From Ctena decussata (Eukaryota > Mollusca > Bivalvia > Lucinida > Lucinidae), in contig OZ022500.1 of NCBI GenBank assembly GCA_963989385.1, positions 18,304,460 to 18,368,459 of the forward strand: a stretch of 64,000 nt of DNA. Direction: 5' to 3'. Made by a program: the position numbers and the translations under genes. Below the pieces are notes generated by a model that had not been told where the DNA came from, searched no databases, and saw nothing but the letters and a program-made list of their open reading frames with translations. How positions within the stretch are numbered: position 1 is the first letter of the stretch; each line of letters opens with the position of its first letter. Shown piece after piece: positions 60,701 through 64,000 of the stretch.

Positions 60701-63700
60701 TTGCAATGTCCTCTAAGATTGTTTTTCAGTTTCAAAATGACCGCCTCAAGCTGTTTTCAGAATCTACACAATACAGACCAGTATTGCTGTAGGGGTGGCA
60801 CGCGTCAAGCCCATTCTTGAAAATTATAATTTTATATAAAATTAACATGGAATCAGTTCAGAAGAACCTACTCTGATATTTAATAGCAGTTATTTTCATA
60901 AAAATATCTTGCGGGTAAAACTAAAAGATGCACCAGTGTAAGTTACCCTACAAGTAACCCTTTGCTGAAAAGATCATGTTCCCAAAATACTCATGTGATT
61001 AGTAATGTCATCATTTCAGTTGTGATGTCATGATAGATAGACCCCGGCTTAATAAAAATTTGAATGTTATATTGGTAACCTCATCTCCAAACAATAAATG
61101 ATAATAATAGACCAGAGAGGTCATTCAGTATGCTGCAAGTTAGGTTTTAGATACCAGATATAGTTTTGGGTATTACCTACAGGACTGACACCTTATCAGT
61201 TACTAGCAGCTAGTAAAACCACAGCATAAAATATAGGGGGAATACACGCCCCCACTTTTTCTAAATTCTGCTGTGAGTCTCTGAGGTAGTACCCTACATT
61301 TTTTTCTTATATTTAAGCATCTTTTAAGAAAAAAAGCTCCACTAAACACCAGCTGCTGGTGTGGGTTAATAAAAGAAGTATCTTCGTTATTTTATACCTA
61401 GCAGTAAATTCAATGCATTTCTGGAAAAAATAAAAGTGATATTGTTTACAGTTAAAATTATCGTATTAATCACTTGTGACTGATACGATTTATATTTACA
61501 TCACTGTAGCAAGCCACTGTTTTTTGACAATGTTGGGCTTATTTTGTCTCCGAAAAGGTCTGAAGTGTAGCATTCTGGTCTGACATCATTCTACGGACGT
61601 TAGCACGTCAACTCACTTCACACCTTGGCGTCATTTTTTGACTAAATCGCTAATTTGCTCGCGATGTTAATCTGACGGTAGCTGCAAGCGCTTCTTTTTA
61701 TAAATCGCCGATTTTTTTTTTTTTATAATTCGCCGATTTCTTTTTTTATTCATTCATTAAAATGACATTGTTCACCATTCTCTGGGTGCAGAATGCGTTC
61801 ACACCAGATATTATACCCACTTAATGCGCTGAGCCAGCAAAAGTAACGAGAAATAGGAAAAAGTTATTTTTGAAGCGGTCTGTTTACCGTAATTCTCCTA
61901 AACAGAAAAAATAAATAAAAAGAAAATTTGCTGTTTTTTTTCTGTAAATACCAACTATATTTCATCGAATATGTAGAATATGTTGAAAATGTCTGCGAAT
62001 TCACCGGTGCTTAGCTGATGCCTCATGTTCAAGCAACTTCTCGGTACGCGACAACCGTTAATGCATGGAAACAAATCAGTGATCTATGTGAGCAACTATG
62101 TTGTAAGCTGGCTAGGCTTTTATGGGCTAGCACGCCTAGCACAGCACCCTTTTACTAAGGCACTTAGAGTTGAAATTACAATGATATGGATGTATCCTGA
62201 CAAGCATTTTCTCCCTACTGTTTCAGTGTTCAAAAATGTGTGGCCCAGGAAAACAGAAACGAATCGTATATTGCGGAGACCCGACAAAACCTAGTGACAA
62301 TCGCAGATGCCCAGGAAAGGCACCGGACGAATATAGGGACTGCAATGAGAAATCTTGTGGAGGTAAGCTCGAATGACATACATGAAATGGTAAAACCCAA
62401 ATGAAAGACATTGGATGAAAAACCTTATTTACCAATAATAAATAAATTGCTTGTCTTTATAAAAGCTACTTCCCTTACCTTTAGTGTTTACTTTCTCTTA
62501 GGCTTATTAACTTACTTGCTAGCATCTCAGCAGGCACTCAACGTTGAATCAGCATTGAATCGACGTCGTTGATTCGACGTCAGGATGTTGCGTTTCACAG
62601 TGTGTGTCCAGTGGGATTTGTTAAGCAAATAGAAAAACCTTCCCGGAAAAATAATGCTTACCAAAGTATTTGCTTTCCACTGTTTTTGTACGAAAAAAAT
62701 GTCCTCCTTAAATATCAAGAGTACGTCCCCTCCCGTCATTTCAGAACCGCTTCTGCGTCCTAGCCCAGAGGTTATAAAACTTGAGTATAATTTCAAACTC
62801 AAAATAAAGCACACTGATTGGCTGCTTCCGAGCACATGCTCGGAAGCAGCCAATCAGTGTGCTTTATTTTGAGTTTGAAATTATACTCAAGTTTTATAAC
62901 CTCGAACCCTGGGATGCAAATAGGAAGTAAAGTAAGTGTGTTTTTATGTAAAAATGGCGGAAAATATGAAGATGTATCCATTTCATCTAACAACATAGTA
63001 TTGTCTTCTTCTGGGTCTTGGATCTGCAGGGCAAATAAATAACAGCTCAAAATGTAATTGCAGACTTAACTCTGCAAATATCCAGAAATTTTAGACAGTA
63101 AATGTCGTGGGGAAAACCCCAAGAAAGTAGATATCAAGTGTGGCAGGCGGTAATGATCACGCTCTGAACCAATGGAAATAAGTTTATTTTTAGATTATAC
63201 ATGTATAATAAAAAGTGCTGTTGACCTCACGTGATAAGCCTCCGAACCAATGATAAAACTTTCATTAATAGCCTATGTAATAAGACATAAACGTATATTC
63301 TTCCTACCGGCTTCCTATTGGCTGCTAAAGTAAACAGATGGCCTGATGATTATCGAACGTTTATATGTTACATGTATCTACCTTGATGTAATTTATCGCT
63401 GTCTCCTTGGTAGTAACAGAAATGGAGTTTGACAATTTGATTGGCTGGCTTTCTGACACTAATAATAACATTCTGTCTTATTAGGGCATATGTCTGACCA
63501 TATGAAGCATATTCAGTTATTCAGTCCTTGCAGAGACAAGTTTGGATAAACTTAGTTTTTGTGTTGCTATTTTTGTCATTTAAGGTTTACAAGGACAGTG
63601 CAAGAACCGGGCTCCGTTTTGTGGCAACACCATTGCACGTATGTGTCGTCATCCACCCTATCAACGTGTATGCTGTGCGTCATGCCAGCGTTACAGTCAA

Positions 63701-63745
63701 CAACAACGTGATCAACCAAGGCGTTATTTTTATCGTGGGCGATAG
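21428..63745 (+). CDS. Secreted ADAMTS metalloprotease, procollagen N-propeptidase (ADAMTS2/3/14) type, 23 exons
   Basis: Twenty-three GT-AG exons keep one open frame of 1443 residues to TAG at 63743. Order by residue (counted from 21430): propeptide 1-168; furin site RQRR 169-172; zinc protease about 173-375 with HEVGHVFGLFHD (321-332) and Met-turn SIMATM; disintegrin-like 376-465; central TSP1 470-526; Cys-rich 527-620; spacer 625-750; ten TSP1 repeats about 762-1390; PLAC 1394-1430. Shared hallmarks of the ADAMTS2/3/14 clade are HDGQGNxC after the active site, FHxxxWSxCSK, and LWC...CKTKxxxPLDGTxC. By family it is a secreted extracellular-matrix protease; vertebrate members cut procollagen N-propeptides. 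Vertebrate clade members have only four TSP1 repeats, so the repeat tail here is expanded. No signal-peptide exon was recognised upstream, so the gene is 5' incomplete and may begin anywhere in 3801-21427. The clade call is inference; the family call is firm. Confidence 0.93.
22845..23335. repeat. Dispersed repeat F, copy 2 (inverted)
   Basis: Reverse complement of 6310-6925: CGAGGCGCAGCC, GATTGACCGCGGTCCA, GGGTGCCTACCGACATAGC, AATCTGCGCCGATTATC, then poly-T. It ends 50 bases before the ADAMTS exon at 23385. Confidence 0.78.
23385..23569 (+). CDS. ADAMTS exon 2: propeptide end
   Basis: The acceptor is TTCTTAG and the donor is GTAGGT. Encodes [16 protein letters not shown], the standard propeptide sheet that follows CxGL in ADAM/ADAMTS proteins. 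A basic linker with one Cys (HSCAR) follows, ending KTSR, the first half of the furin site. Confidence 0.9.
23905..24030. repeat. Foldback repeat
   Basis: GTAACCTGATCTGG...CCATCGGAT and ATCCGATGG...CCAGATCAAATTAC are imperfect inverted arms around CTGAGACGCTTGCGTC. Confidence 0.6.
24085..24183 (-). repeat. tRNA-derived SINE head
   Basis: On the minus strand, AGCTTAGTCGGAAGCG resembles an A box with D arm and GGGTCGAATCCGGGTC is a good B box (GGTTCGANNCC type), spaced as in a tRNA. It lacks clear acceptor pairing, so this is a SINE rather than a tRNA gene. Confidence 0.6.
24635..24823. repeat. Foldback element B, left-truncated copy
   Basis: Starts inside the left arm (TATGCTATTGCTAAGGC) and ends TATGAATACGGCCCC. 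Inner stem intact. Confidence 0.88.
25051..25177 (+). CDS. ADAMTS exon 3: furin site and protease start
   Basis: Joins to complete RQRR, the furin cleavage consensus, followed by [16 protein letters not shown], the first strand and helix of the reprolysin fold. The donor is GTAAGA at 25178. The intron that follows (4.6 kb) carries a minisatellite and a LINE. Confidence 0.92.
25325..25633 (+). repeat. Minisatellite, left part
   Basis: Diverged tandem units of about 40-45 bp with core AAAACACAGATATGCTAGG, GGAAAATAAATATTTTGC and AAACAGA. Interrupted at 25633 by the LINE and continues at 28744. Confidence 0.85.
25634..26594 (+). pseudogene. LINE ORF2, N-terminal and APE endonuclease part
   Basis: An upstream frame carries [17 protein letters not shown] (Cys-x2-Cys motif) and stops at 25812. 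The endonuclease frame from 25860 reads [26 protein letters not shown] (metal-binding Glu), [10 protein letters not shown] where GDFN is usual, and LSDHDVISG (catalytic SDH). It stops at 26592. The change to EDFN and the breaks indicate an inactive copy. Confidence 0.88.
26591..28667 (+). pseudogene. LINE ORF2, reverse transcriptase part, frameshifted
   Basis: Frame 26591 onward reads [66 protein letters not shown] and [10 protein letters not shown], then shifts at about 27656 (one extra G in GGTATTGGTTGGG). The next frame continues [31 protein letters not shown] and the catalytic FADDCVCY, through the thumb to a stop at 28665. Both RT halves are complete, so the damage is recent or mild. Confidence 0.92.
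28744..29745 (+). repeat. Minisatellite, right part
   Basis: About 1 kb of 40-45-bp diverged units: GGAAATAAATATTTTGCAA, AGAGAGAAAACAC, AGATATGCTAGG. The reverse-strand open frames here are repeat readings and not genes. It ends 77 bases before ADAMTS exon 4. Confidence 0.9.
29823..29906 (+). CDS. ADAMTS exon 4: protease domain
   Basis: The acceptor is ATTGCAG and the donor is GTAAGT. Encodes 28 residues, [17 protein letters not shown] and then [11 protein letters not shown], matching the ADAMTS strand that follows LMNIVxxxYHD. Confidence 0.9.
30385..30468. repeat. Foldback repeat, family J copy
   Basis: AGAGCATGGTTTGTCCGCC and GGCGGCCAAACCGTGCTCT are inverted arms. Related to 17-110. It lies 25 bases upstream of ADAMTS exon 5. 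Confidence 0.72.
30494..30647 (+). CDS. ADAMTS exon 5: protease domain
   Basis: The acceptor is ATTTAG and the donor is GTAAGT. Contains [10 protein letters not shown] and HDVAVLLTR, which correspond to the FCxWQ and HDxAxLLTR motifs of ADAMTS catalytic domains. Ends in phase 1. Confidence 0.92.
30815..31050. repeat. Foldback element A copy
   Basis: GAGCCGCGACACGACAAAAT to TTGTCGTGTCGCGGCTC, full-length, in the intron between exons 5 and 6. Confidence 0.92.
31140..31158 (+). repeat. Poly-G run of about 19
   Basis: An uninterrupted G homopolymer, followed by TAGGTG. Length may be uncertain because of sequencing error. Confidence 0.85.
31180..31430. repeat. Dispersed repeat E copy, diverged
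   Basis: GAGAAAGGAATTTGCTCC, TCGGGAAACAAATG, CCTTAAAGAGTTGACTC and a right edge with AGAGTACCAATTCGCC fit the E layout. Confidence 0.5.
31529..31634 (+). CDS. ADAMTS exon 6: protease domain, first zinc histidines
   Basis: The acceptor is ATTTCAG and the donor is GTAAGT. Encodes [17 protein letters not shown] and FVIAHEVGH. This carries His1, the catalytic Glu and His2 of HExxHxxGxxHD; the motif continues across the intron. Confidence 0.95.
31931..32187. repeat. Foldback element B copy with internal duplication
   Basis: GGGGCCGTATTCATAAAGCC to ATGAATACGGCCCC. The right arm holds a tandem duplication of AGACTGTTCCTCCAGAGC...ATAGTTGTA (two units of 31 bases at about 32046-32107), so it is longer than the other copies. 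Confidence 0.9.
32638..32932. repeat. Foldback element C copy
   Basis: ATCATATGACGTCGCTGTT start, GAAACTCGCCGAAGGC palindrome, GTGTAAGATCCTCTA end. Inverted relative to 13216. Upstream, 32465-32512 is an AAT-rich microsatellite. Confidence 0.9.
33058..33118. repeat. Palindrome with 20-bp arms
   Basis: TATTAATCAAAATCACTCTT and its inverse AAGAGTGATTTTGATTAATA, loop of about 20 bases. It ends 22 bases before ADAMTS exon 7. Confidence 0.8.
33141..33284 (+). CDS. ADAMTS exon 7: third zinc histidine and Met-turn
   Basis: The acceptor is TTCCAG and the donor is GTAAGA. Completes the active site as VFGLFHD, then GQGNTC, Met-turn SIMATM, and [14 protein letters not shown]. The HDGQGNxC and FHxxxWSxCSK patterns point to the ADAMTS2/3/14 clade. 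Confidence 0.95.
33470..33835. repeat. Foldback element H, intact copy
   Basis: Left part has AAAATTTGCGACAGTATATT / GATATACTGTCGCAAAC and AATGGGTGCACAGAAG. Right part is the strong palindrome GTCATTTGGGGAGGTAAAT...ATTTATCTCCCCAAATGAC with the loop GTTTTACGGCGACGCG. A second copy at 41385 is split by a LINE. Confidence 0.82.
34319..34455 (+). CDS. ADAMTS exon 8: disintegrin-like domain
   Basis: The acceptor is ATATTCAG. Encodes [10 protein letters not shown] and [18 protein letters not shown]. The donor was set at GTACTT (34456), not GTAGGT (34452). Only this choice is in phase with an acceptor (35196) that reads [13 protein letters not shown] without a stop. Confidence 0.85.
34852..35068. 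repeat. Foldback element with GGTAAATTCGGACAG ends
   Basis: GGATAAATTCGGACAGCGGG with GTAAATTCGGACA at the left; TGTCCGAATTTACCCGCTG with TCCGAATTTACCCG at the right; centre GACGGCTCATTATGAGCC. It ends 128 bases before ADAMTS exon 9. Confidence 0.85.
35197..35300 (+). CDS. ADAMTS exon 9: disintegrin-like domain
   Basis: The acceptor is the second of two AGs (GTTTAG at 35191-35196); using the first at 35190-35191 breaks the frame with exon 8. Encodes [16 protein letters not shown] and [13 protein letters not shown], matching the CKTKxxxPLDGTxC signature of the N-propeptidase clade. Confidence 0.88.
35475..35700. repeat. Dispersed repeat E copy
   Basis: TTGGGTACACCTCCATG left, AAAGGAAAGACATTGCTC and TGAGCAAATTTTTCCCTTTA middle, TACCCATTTACCTTAAA right. 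One of the clearer members. Confidence 0.68.
36151..36296 (+). CDS. ADAMTS exon 10: central TSP1 repeat
   Basis: The acceptor is TTATTTCAG and the donor is GTAAGT. Encodes [12 protein letters not shown], then [19 protein letters not shown]. The WxxWxxW run is a C-mannosylation consensus. The CSSGCG loop lacks the Ser/Thr needed by the O-fucose consensus CxxS/TCG. Confidence 0.95.
36385..36440. repeat. Foldback element K copy (TGACGTCGCACTGACG)
   Basis: Short copy with ATCATGACGTCGCACTGAC. Related to 37012-37100 and 46485-46585. Confidence 0.55.
37012..37100. repeat. Foldback element K copy
   Basis: CCAGCGGGCATTTGACGTCG to TGACGTCATATACCTGCTAG with centre ATGTCATTACGTCGCAT. Ends 29 bases before ADAMTS exon 11. 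Same design as element D but with TGACGTC units. Confidence 0.75.
37130..37193 (+). CDS. ADAMTS exon 11: end of central TSP1
   Basis: A 64-base exon between AATTTCAG and GTAGGG. Encodes [18 protein letters not shown], the usual P-x-x-GGK-x-C end of the central TSP1 repeat, phase 0 into the Cys-rich domain. Confidence 0.9.
37255..37420. repeat. SINE-like repeat, copy 1
   Basis: GGATGGATGGATGACTTGCG, TATTTCAGTCATATCAGG, GATAATGAAAGGC and CAATGGAACTCGG are shared with 39255-39470. The open frame across it is not a gene. Confidence 0.6.
38083..38188 (+). CDS. ADAMTS exon 12: Cys-rich domain start
   Basis: The acceptor is TGTTTCAG and the donor is GTATGT. Encodes [17 protein letters not shown] and WKPYQTEKG, matching the DFRxxQC and W-x-PY motifs that open the ADAMTS Cys-rich domain. 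Confidence 0.9.
38296..38400. repeat. Dispersed repeat L copy
   Basis: ATGGACGGACGCTCGGCGCC, GATACGTTCCGCTGAGG, GGGTAACGTCGATATGAG; counterpart at 19610-19765. Confidence 0.55.
38735..39088. repeat. Foldback element C, diverged copy
   Basis: GAGGATCTTACATGAGTG, inverted arms GTATTACTGAATTTATTAAACTCG-type around GGCTTTGCCGAGCATC (given in part), and GACGTCCTATGATAAAC at the end. Confidence 0.7.
39255..39470 (-). repeat. tRNA-derived SINE
   Basis: On + it has TGGATGGATGACTTGCGATT and TTTCAGTCATATCGGGGTG. On the minus strand near 39400-39465 are a GATTTGTCAGTAGATTAAGC block and a TGGAGACCCGCTTGAAGC block, arranged like a tRNA head followed by a conserved body. Confidence 0.6.
39628..40514. mobile_element. 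Degenerate DNA transposon with GGGATGATCATT ends
   Basis: The left end CGAGGGATGATCATTTTAAA, with AATAATTGAA, matches in inverse the right end TTCAATTATTTAATGATCATCCC (given without its last bases). About 890 bp, no usable frame. The end resembles mariner-type ends (CGAGG...), so a decayed mariner relative is possible. Confidence 0.55.
40867..41000 (+). CDS. ADAMTS exon 13: Cys-rich domain
   Basis: The acceptor is ATTGCAG and the donor is GTAGGT. Encodes [23 protein letters not shown], and ICLDGTCI. The next exon is 8.7 kb away, past the antisense LINE. Confidence 0.9.
41385..41580. repeat. Foldback element H, left half (split copy)
   Basis: CGACGTCTGATTGGGTAACG, AATTTGCGACAGTATATTC, GGGTGCAAAGTAGCAC and AAAATTGTCATTTGG match 33480-33715. 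The right half resumes at about 49505, with the LINE in between. Confidence 0.85.
42027..45581 (-). pseudogene. LINE ORF2: endonuclease plus reverse transcriptase, one in-frame stop
   Basis: One frame of 1184 codons interrupted only by TAA at 43947-43949. Order: hydrophobic N-terminus, [15 protein letters not shown] (2A-like motif), APE endonuclease ([47 protein letters not shown]), linker [22 protein letters not shown] ([77 protein letters not shown]), thumb, and a C-terminal [16 protein letters not shown] zinc-like motif typical of this LINE group. The stop lies between endonuclease and RT. A single nonsense change in so long a frame suggests young age. Confidence 0.93.
43947..43949 (-). 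other. In-frame TAA that breaks LINE ORF2
   Basis: On the minus strand the frame reads [22 protein letters not shown], then [13 protein letters not shown], with no shift of frame on either side. Confidence 0.9.
46485..46585. repeat. Foldback element K copy
   Basis: CAGCAGGAATATGACGTCG, GTGACGTCACACTGACG, ACGTCACATCGACGTC, ending CGCGCCCGCTAG. Confidence 0.7.
47030..47140. repeat. Foldback element D copy
   Basis: TTCCAACAAGCACGCACACG left, CGTGCGCCCAGTGTG right, centre GACTACGTCATCACGTTAAA. Confidence 0.78.
47527..47670 (+). repeat. 48-bp exact tandem triplicate
   Basis: AGACTGAAAATACTATGC... is repeated at 47527, 47575 and 47623 with no differences seen over the units, so it is recent or an assembly effect. 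Confidence 0.95.
49045..49500 (-). pseudogene. LINE ORF1, C-terminal fragment
   Basis: Reads [21 protein letters not shown] and then [39 protein letters not shown] and [11 protein letters not shown], the RRM/C-terminal region of LINE ORF1 RNA-binding proteins in CR1- and L1-like elements (given in parts). The upstream part is cut off where the foldback element resumes. Confidence 0.82.
49505..49592. repeat. Foldback element H, right half (split copy)
   Basis: ACGCGTCGCCGTAAAACG, GAAATTTCCGACCATAAAAC, GATTTACCTCCCCAAATGAC, then AGTACAGTTATCCCCTAATT, as at 33760-33835. The loop orientation is opposite to that of the intact copy. Confidence 0.85.
49726..49852 (+). CDS. ADAMTS exon 14: Cys-rich end, spacer start
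   Basis: The acceptor is TTTTGCAG and the donor is GTATGT. Encodes KVGCNGV and [15 protein letters not shown], the near-invariant [10 protein letters not shown] motif of ADAMTS proteins, then the first spacer residues. Confidence 0.95.
50263..50352 (+). CDS. ADAMTS exon 15: spacer
   Basis: The acceptor is TACCAG and the donor is GTAAGT. Encodes [21 protein letters not shown] (quoted as [17 protein letters not shown] plus DIAE), typical of the beta-rich spacer (ADAMTS_spacer1), where G-x-x-x-I/V-x-x-I/LPxGxxxI is conserved. Confidence 0.88.
50422..50492. repeat. Palindrome with about 30-bp arms
   Basis: AGACTAGAAGGCCAGTAGGC and GCCTACTGGCCTTCTAGTCT are perfect inverses with almost no loop; the outer ACATACACGGTC / ACCATGTATGTT pair imperfectly. 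Seventy bases after ADAMTS exon 15. Confidence 0.88.
50580..50790. repeat. SINE-like repeat, copy 3
   Basis: TTACAGTGATAATGAAAAGC, TAGTTCAACCCCG and a B-box-like GGGATTTGAGCCC block resemble the 39255 family. Weak. Confidence 0.4.
51134..51297 (+). CDS. ADAMTS exon 16: spacer
   Basis: The acceptor is TTTACAG and the donor is GTAACT. Encodes [15 protein letters not shown] and [20 protein letters not shown], matching the spacer's LNGxxxx...G..F.Y pattern and a GPL segment. Phase 0. Confidence 0.88.
51478..51645 (+). repeat. tRNA-derived SINE
   Basis: The A box is in GTAGTGTAGTGGATAACAC and the B box is GGATCGATCCC, spaced as in a tRNA. A body with GGTGGGACGTTAAACCC and a CACTCACTCACTC tail follow. 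This layout is standard for invertebrate SINEs. Confidence 0.85.
51921..52213. repeat. Foldback element C copy
   Basis: ATCATATGACGTCGCTGTTA to GTGTAAGATCCTCTA, same orientation as 32638. The AAATTTATGAAACTCGCC palindrome is intact. Confidence 0.9.
52490..52570. repeat. SINE body fragment
   Basis: GGTTGGTTGGTTGTTTTGGG, TTTAACGGCCCTTTGAGAC and TATTTCAGCCCATATCGGGC resemble the conserved bodies at 37255 and 39255. Bases 52571-53289 show nothing recognised. Confidence 0.5.
53290..53525. repeat. Foldback element A copy
   Basis: GAGCCGCGACACGACAAAAC to TTCTCGTATCGCGGCTC. Ends 23 bases before ADAMTS exon 17, so exon 17's acceptor lies immediately beside it. Confidence 0.92.
53549..53687 (+). CDS. 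ADAMTS exon 17: spacer end and first half of TSP1-2
   Basis: The acceptor is TTTTCACAG, only 23 bases after a foldback element ends. Encodes [11 protein letters not shown] (end of spacer), then [24 protein letters not shown] fits the O-fucosylation consensus. Bases 53633-53656 reappear exactly in a hairpin at 54516-54539. Confidence 0.92.
53745..53945. repeat. Dispersed repeat with TATCTC palindrome, copy 1
   Basis: CTCCTGTTATTTCAGACTAC, TGGTATCTCTGAG and a loose inverse TATACCAGTAGTTTGAGC. A better preserved relative is at 56360-56550 (CTACTGATATCTCAAAGTAA / TTTACTTTGAGATATCAG). Confidence 0.55.
54251..55452. mobile_element. 1.2-kb DNA transposon with inverted ends and captured sequence
   Basis: The left end CTGCCACACTACAACG, with CGTATGCCGACGTATGA, is the inverse of the right end TCATACGTCGGCATACG...AGTGTGTGACAG. 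Both arms are filled with TAACTTA, GCGTATAC and ACGTTCG-like units in both orientations. The middle (about 54600-54960) is unrelated unique sequence with a short frame [16 protein letters not shown], too short to call. A hairpin containing ADAMTS exon sequence sits in the left arm. Non-autonomous; superfamily not identified. Confidence 0.72.
54514..54566. repeat. Perfect hairpin made from ADAMTS exon 17 sequence
   Basis: CTAAGTTCAGGTGGAAGTAT plus GAAG forms a 24-bp arm, with loop ACACA and an exact inverse arm. Bases 54516-54539 are identical to exon bases 53633-53656 (encoding KFRWKYED). It lies about 880 bp downstream of the source, inside the 54251-55452 transposon. Confidence 0.93.
55683..55815 (+). 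CDS. ADAMTS exon 18: second half of TSP1-2
   Basis: The acceptor is AATTAAG, a weak pyrimidine tract, and the donor is GTACGT. Encodes [17 protein letters not shown] and a Cys pair ending CERISC. This completes the first C-terminal TSP1 repeat. Confidence 0.85.
56030..56260. repeat. Dispersed repeat E copy
   Basis: AAGGTGTACAGAACTCC left, AAAGGAAAGAATTGGCTCCC middle, GTTCCCATTCACTTCC right. Confidence 0.55.
56360..56550. repeat. Dispersed repeat with TATCTC palindrome, copy 2
   Basis: CTACTGATATCTCAAAGTAA and TTTACTTTGAGATATCAG are near-perfect inverses around TCTGGAACCATAAAA. Ends 11 bases before ADAMTS exon 19. Confidence 0.7.
56562..56659 (+). CDS. ADAMTS exon 19: first half of TSP1-3
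   Basis: The acceptor is TTTTTCAG and the donor is GTAATG. Encodes [20 protein letters not shown] and then [12 protein letters not shown]. The intron cuts the repeat in the middle, as in repeat 2. Confidence 0.9.
57320..58571 (+). CDS. ADAMTS exon 20: six whole TSP1 repeats in one 1252-bp exon
   Basis: The acceptor is TTGTAG ending at 57319 and the donor is GTAATC at 58572. After finishing repeat 3 (SCNIKPC) it encodes six repeats that start [83 protein letters not shown] and [17 protein letters not shown]. Each is roughly 60-66 residues with six cysteines. Only the first and last keep the CxxS/TCG fucose consensus. The neighbouring repeats are split by introns while these six are not, so this block looks like an internal expansion or an intron-loss product. 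Confidence 0.95.
58972..59062. repeat. Foldback element I copy
   Basis: TTGCAAACAGCGTAGATC and GATCTACACTGTTTGC around GAGGCGGCTCATAATGAGCC. Confidence 0.82.
59528..59567. repeat. Palindrome
   Basis: CCTCGTTAGAACCGTCTCG and CGAGACGGTTCTAATGAGG, 19-bp arms with one mismatch and a minimal loop. Confidence 0.88.
59609..59843. repeat. Foldback element A copy
   Basis: GAGCCGCGACACGACAAAAC to TTTTGTCGTGCCGCGGCTC. It ends 66 bases before ADAMTS exon 21. The stretch 58572-58971 before it shows nothing recognised. Confidence 0.92.
59910..60129 (+). CDS. ADAMTS exon 21: TSP1-10 and start of TSP1-11
   Basis: The acceptor is CGTATAG and the donor is GTGAGT. Encodes [20 protein letters not shown], six cysteines to RECDTGPC, then [10 protein letters not shown], the opening of the last repeat. 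The upstream foldback element ends 66 bases before the exon. Confidence 0.92.
60293..60387. repeat. Foldback element D copy
   Basis: CCCAGTGGGCACACAATG left, centre TTCAACGTCATTACGTTGAA, right TTTTTGTGCCTGC. Confidence 0.85.
60388..62226. other. ADAMTS intron, no feature recognised
   Basis: AT-rich unique-looking sequence with short T and A runs (for example 61707-61735). No repeat family from elsewhere in the window and no convincing exon. Confidence 0.5.
62227..62362 (+). CDS. ADAMTS exon 22: last TSP1 repeat
   Basis: The acceptor is TGTTTCAG and the donor is GTAAGC. Encodes [16 protein letters not shown] and [17 protein letters not shown], finishing the last TSP1 repeat. CSKMCG lacks the fucose-site Ser/Thr. 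Confidence 0.9.
62527..62614. repeat. Foldback element D copy
   Basis: AGCAGGCACTCAACGTTGAA left, GACGTCGTTGATTCGACGTC centre, GTGTGTCCAGTGGG right. Confidence 0.82.
62768..62903. repeat. Perfect 136-bp palindrome
   Basis: Two 67-base arms with no mismatch seen around a 2-base centre. The left arm starts GAGGTTATAAAACTTGAG and the centre is CCGAGCACATGCTCGG. No other copy in the window. It can form a long cruciform or RNA hairpin in the last ADAMTS intron. Confidence 0.95.
63585..63745 (+). CDS. ADAMTS exon 23: PLAC domain and stop
   Basis: The acceptor is CATTTAAG. Encodes [18 protein letters not shown] and [12 protein letters not shown], the six-Cys PLAC (protease and lacunin) pattern, then an Arg/Gln-rich tail ending YFYRGR and TAG at 63743-63745. 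A PLAC end is known in ADAMTS2/3/14, 6/10, 7/12 and 16/18. Confidence 0.93.
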
Positions 63746-63822
63746 ACTGCGCATGTACTTATAAAGTTGAACCTCCCAACAGGAGAGTCATAGACCTACT
63801 TTAATTATTTATATTCAAAATC

Positions 63823-63917
63823 CCAGGCAACACACAACGTTGAAACAACATTTAAACAACGTTGATTAATAAAAACGTTAATTCAATGTTATGTTATTGC
63901 TGTGTGCCTGCTTGGGT
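63823..63917. repeat. Foldback element D copy in 3' flank, with AATAAA
   Basis: CCCAGGCAACACACAACGTT left, CTGTGTGCCTGCTTGGG right. The only AATAAA I see soon after the ADAMTS stop (63868-63873) lies inside it, 123 bases after the TAG, and may serve as the poly(A) signal. Confidence 0.78.
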
Positions 63918-64000
63918 ATTTTAGTAAATACTGGAGAAATTTACAGACAGTAACTACTATCAAAGACGACATTCTGCTTTAGTTTGATGGTAACCATGGG

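Overview
The window is animal nuclear DNA. It is AT-rich, has intron-split genes with GT-AG junctions, and is crowded with short foldback transposons, CR1-like retrotransposons, a mariner relic and tRNA-type SINEs. The repeat types (GCTCACCTGAG-ended elements, SINEs with CACT tails, CR1 elements with a GDVHPNPGP motif) and the opsin and ADAMTS genes together suggest a lophotrochozoan, most likely a bivalve mollusc. That assignment is inference.

Two host genes are visible, both on the + strand. (1) Bases 334-3800 hold the last four exons of an opsin, from the first extracellular loop and TM3 to the stop codon. The retinal-binding lysine, the E181-type counterion and the C110-C187 disulfide pair are present. 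TM1-TM2 lie upstream of the window. (2) Bases 21428-63745 hold 23 phase-compatible exons of a secreted ADAMTS metalloprotease of the procollagen N-propeptidase (ADAMTS2/3/14) type. They encode 1443 residues from the propeptide to a C-terminal PLAC domain. The exons cover propeptide, RQRR furin site, zinc protease, disintegrin-like, central TSP1, Cys-rich, spacer, ten further TSP1 repeats and PLAC. Only the signal-peptide exon was not found.

Layout: 1-3800 opsin with foldback elements in its introns; 3801-21427 intergenic (or upstream ADAMTS intron), almost entirely repeats, including a CCGG-rich element, an eight-unit 145-bp tandem array, and a nested composite with a deleted mariner and a 126-bp LINE tail; 21428-41000 first 13 ADAMTS exons, with a frameshifted CR1-like LINE inserted inside a minisatellite; 41001-49725 one 8.7-kb intron dominated by a nearly intact antisense LINE that landed in a foldback element; 49726-63745 spacer, TSP1 and PLAC exons; 63746-64000 3' flank.

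The most unusual items are: a 24-nt piece of an ADAMTS exon copied into a perfect hairpin inside a neighbouring transposon; the TSP1 expansion with six repeats in one uninterrupted exon; paired loss of two expected propeptide cysteines; an opsin with YPxxY in place of NPxxY; foldback elements sitting 23-26 nt upstream of splice acceptors; and a near-intact LINE with a 2A-like motif and one in-frame stop.
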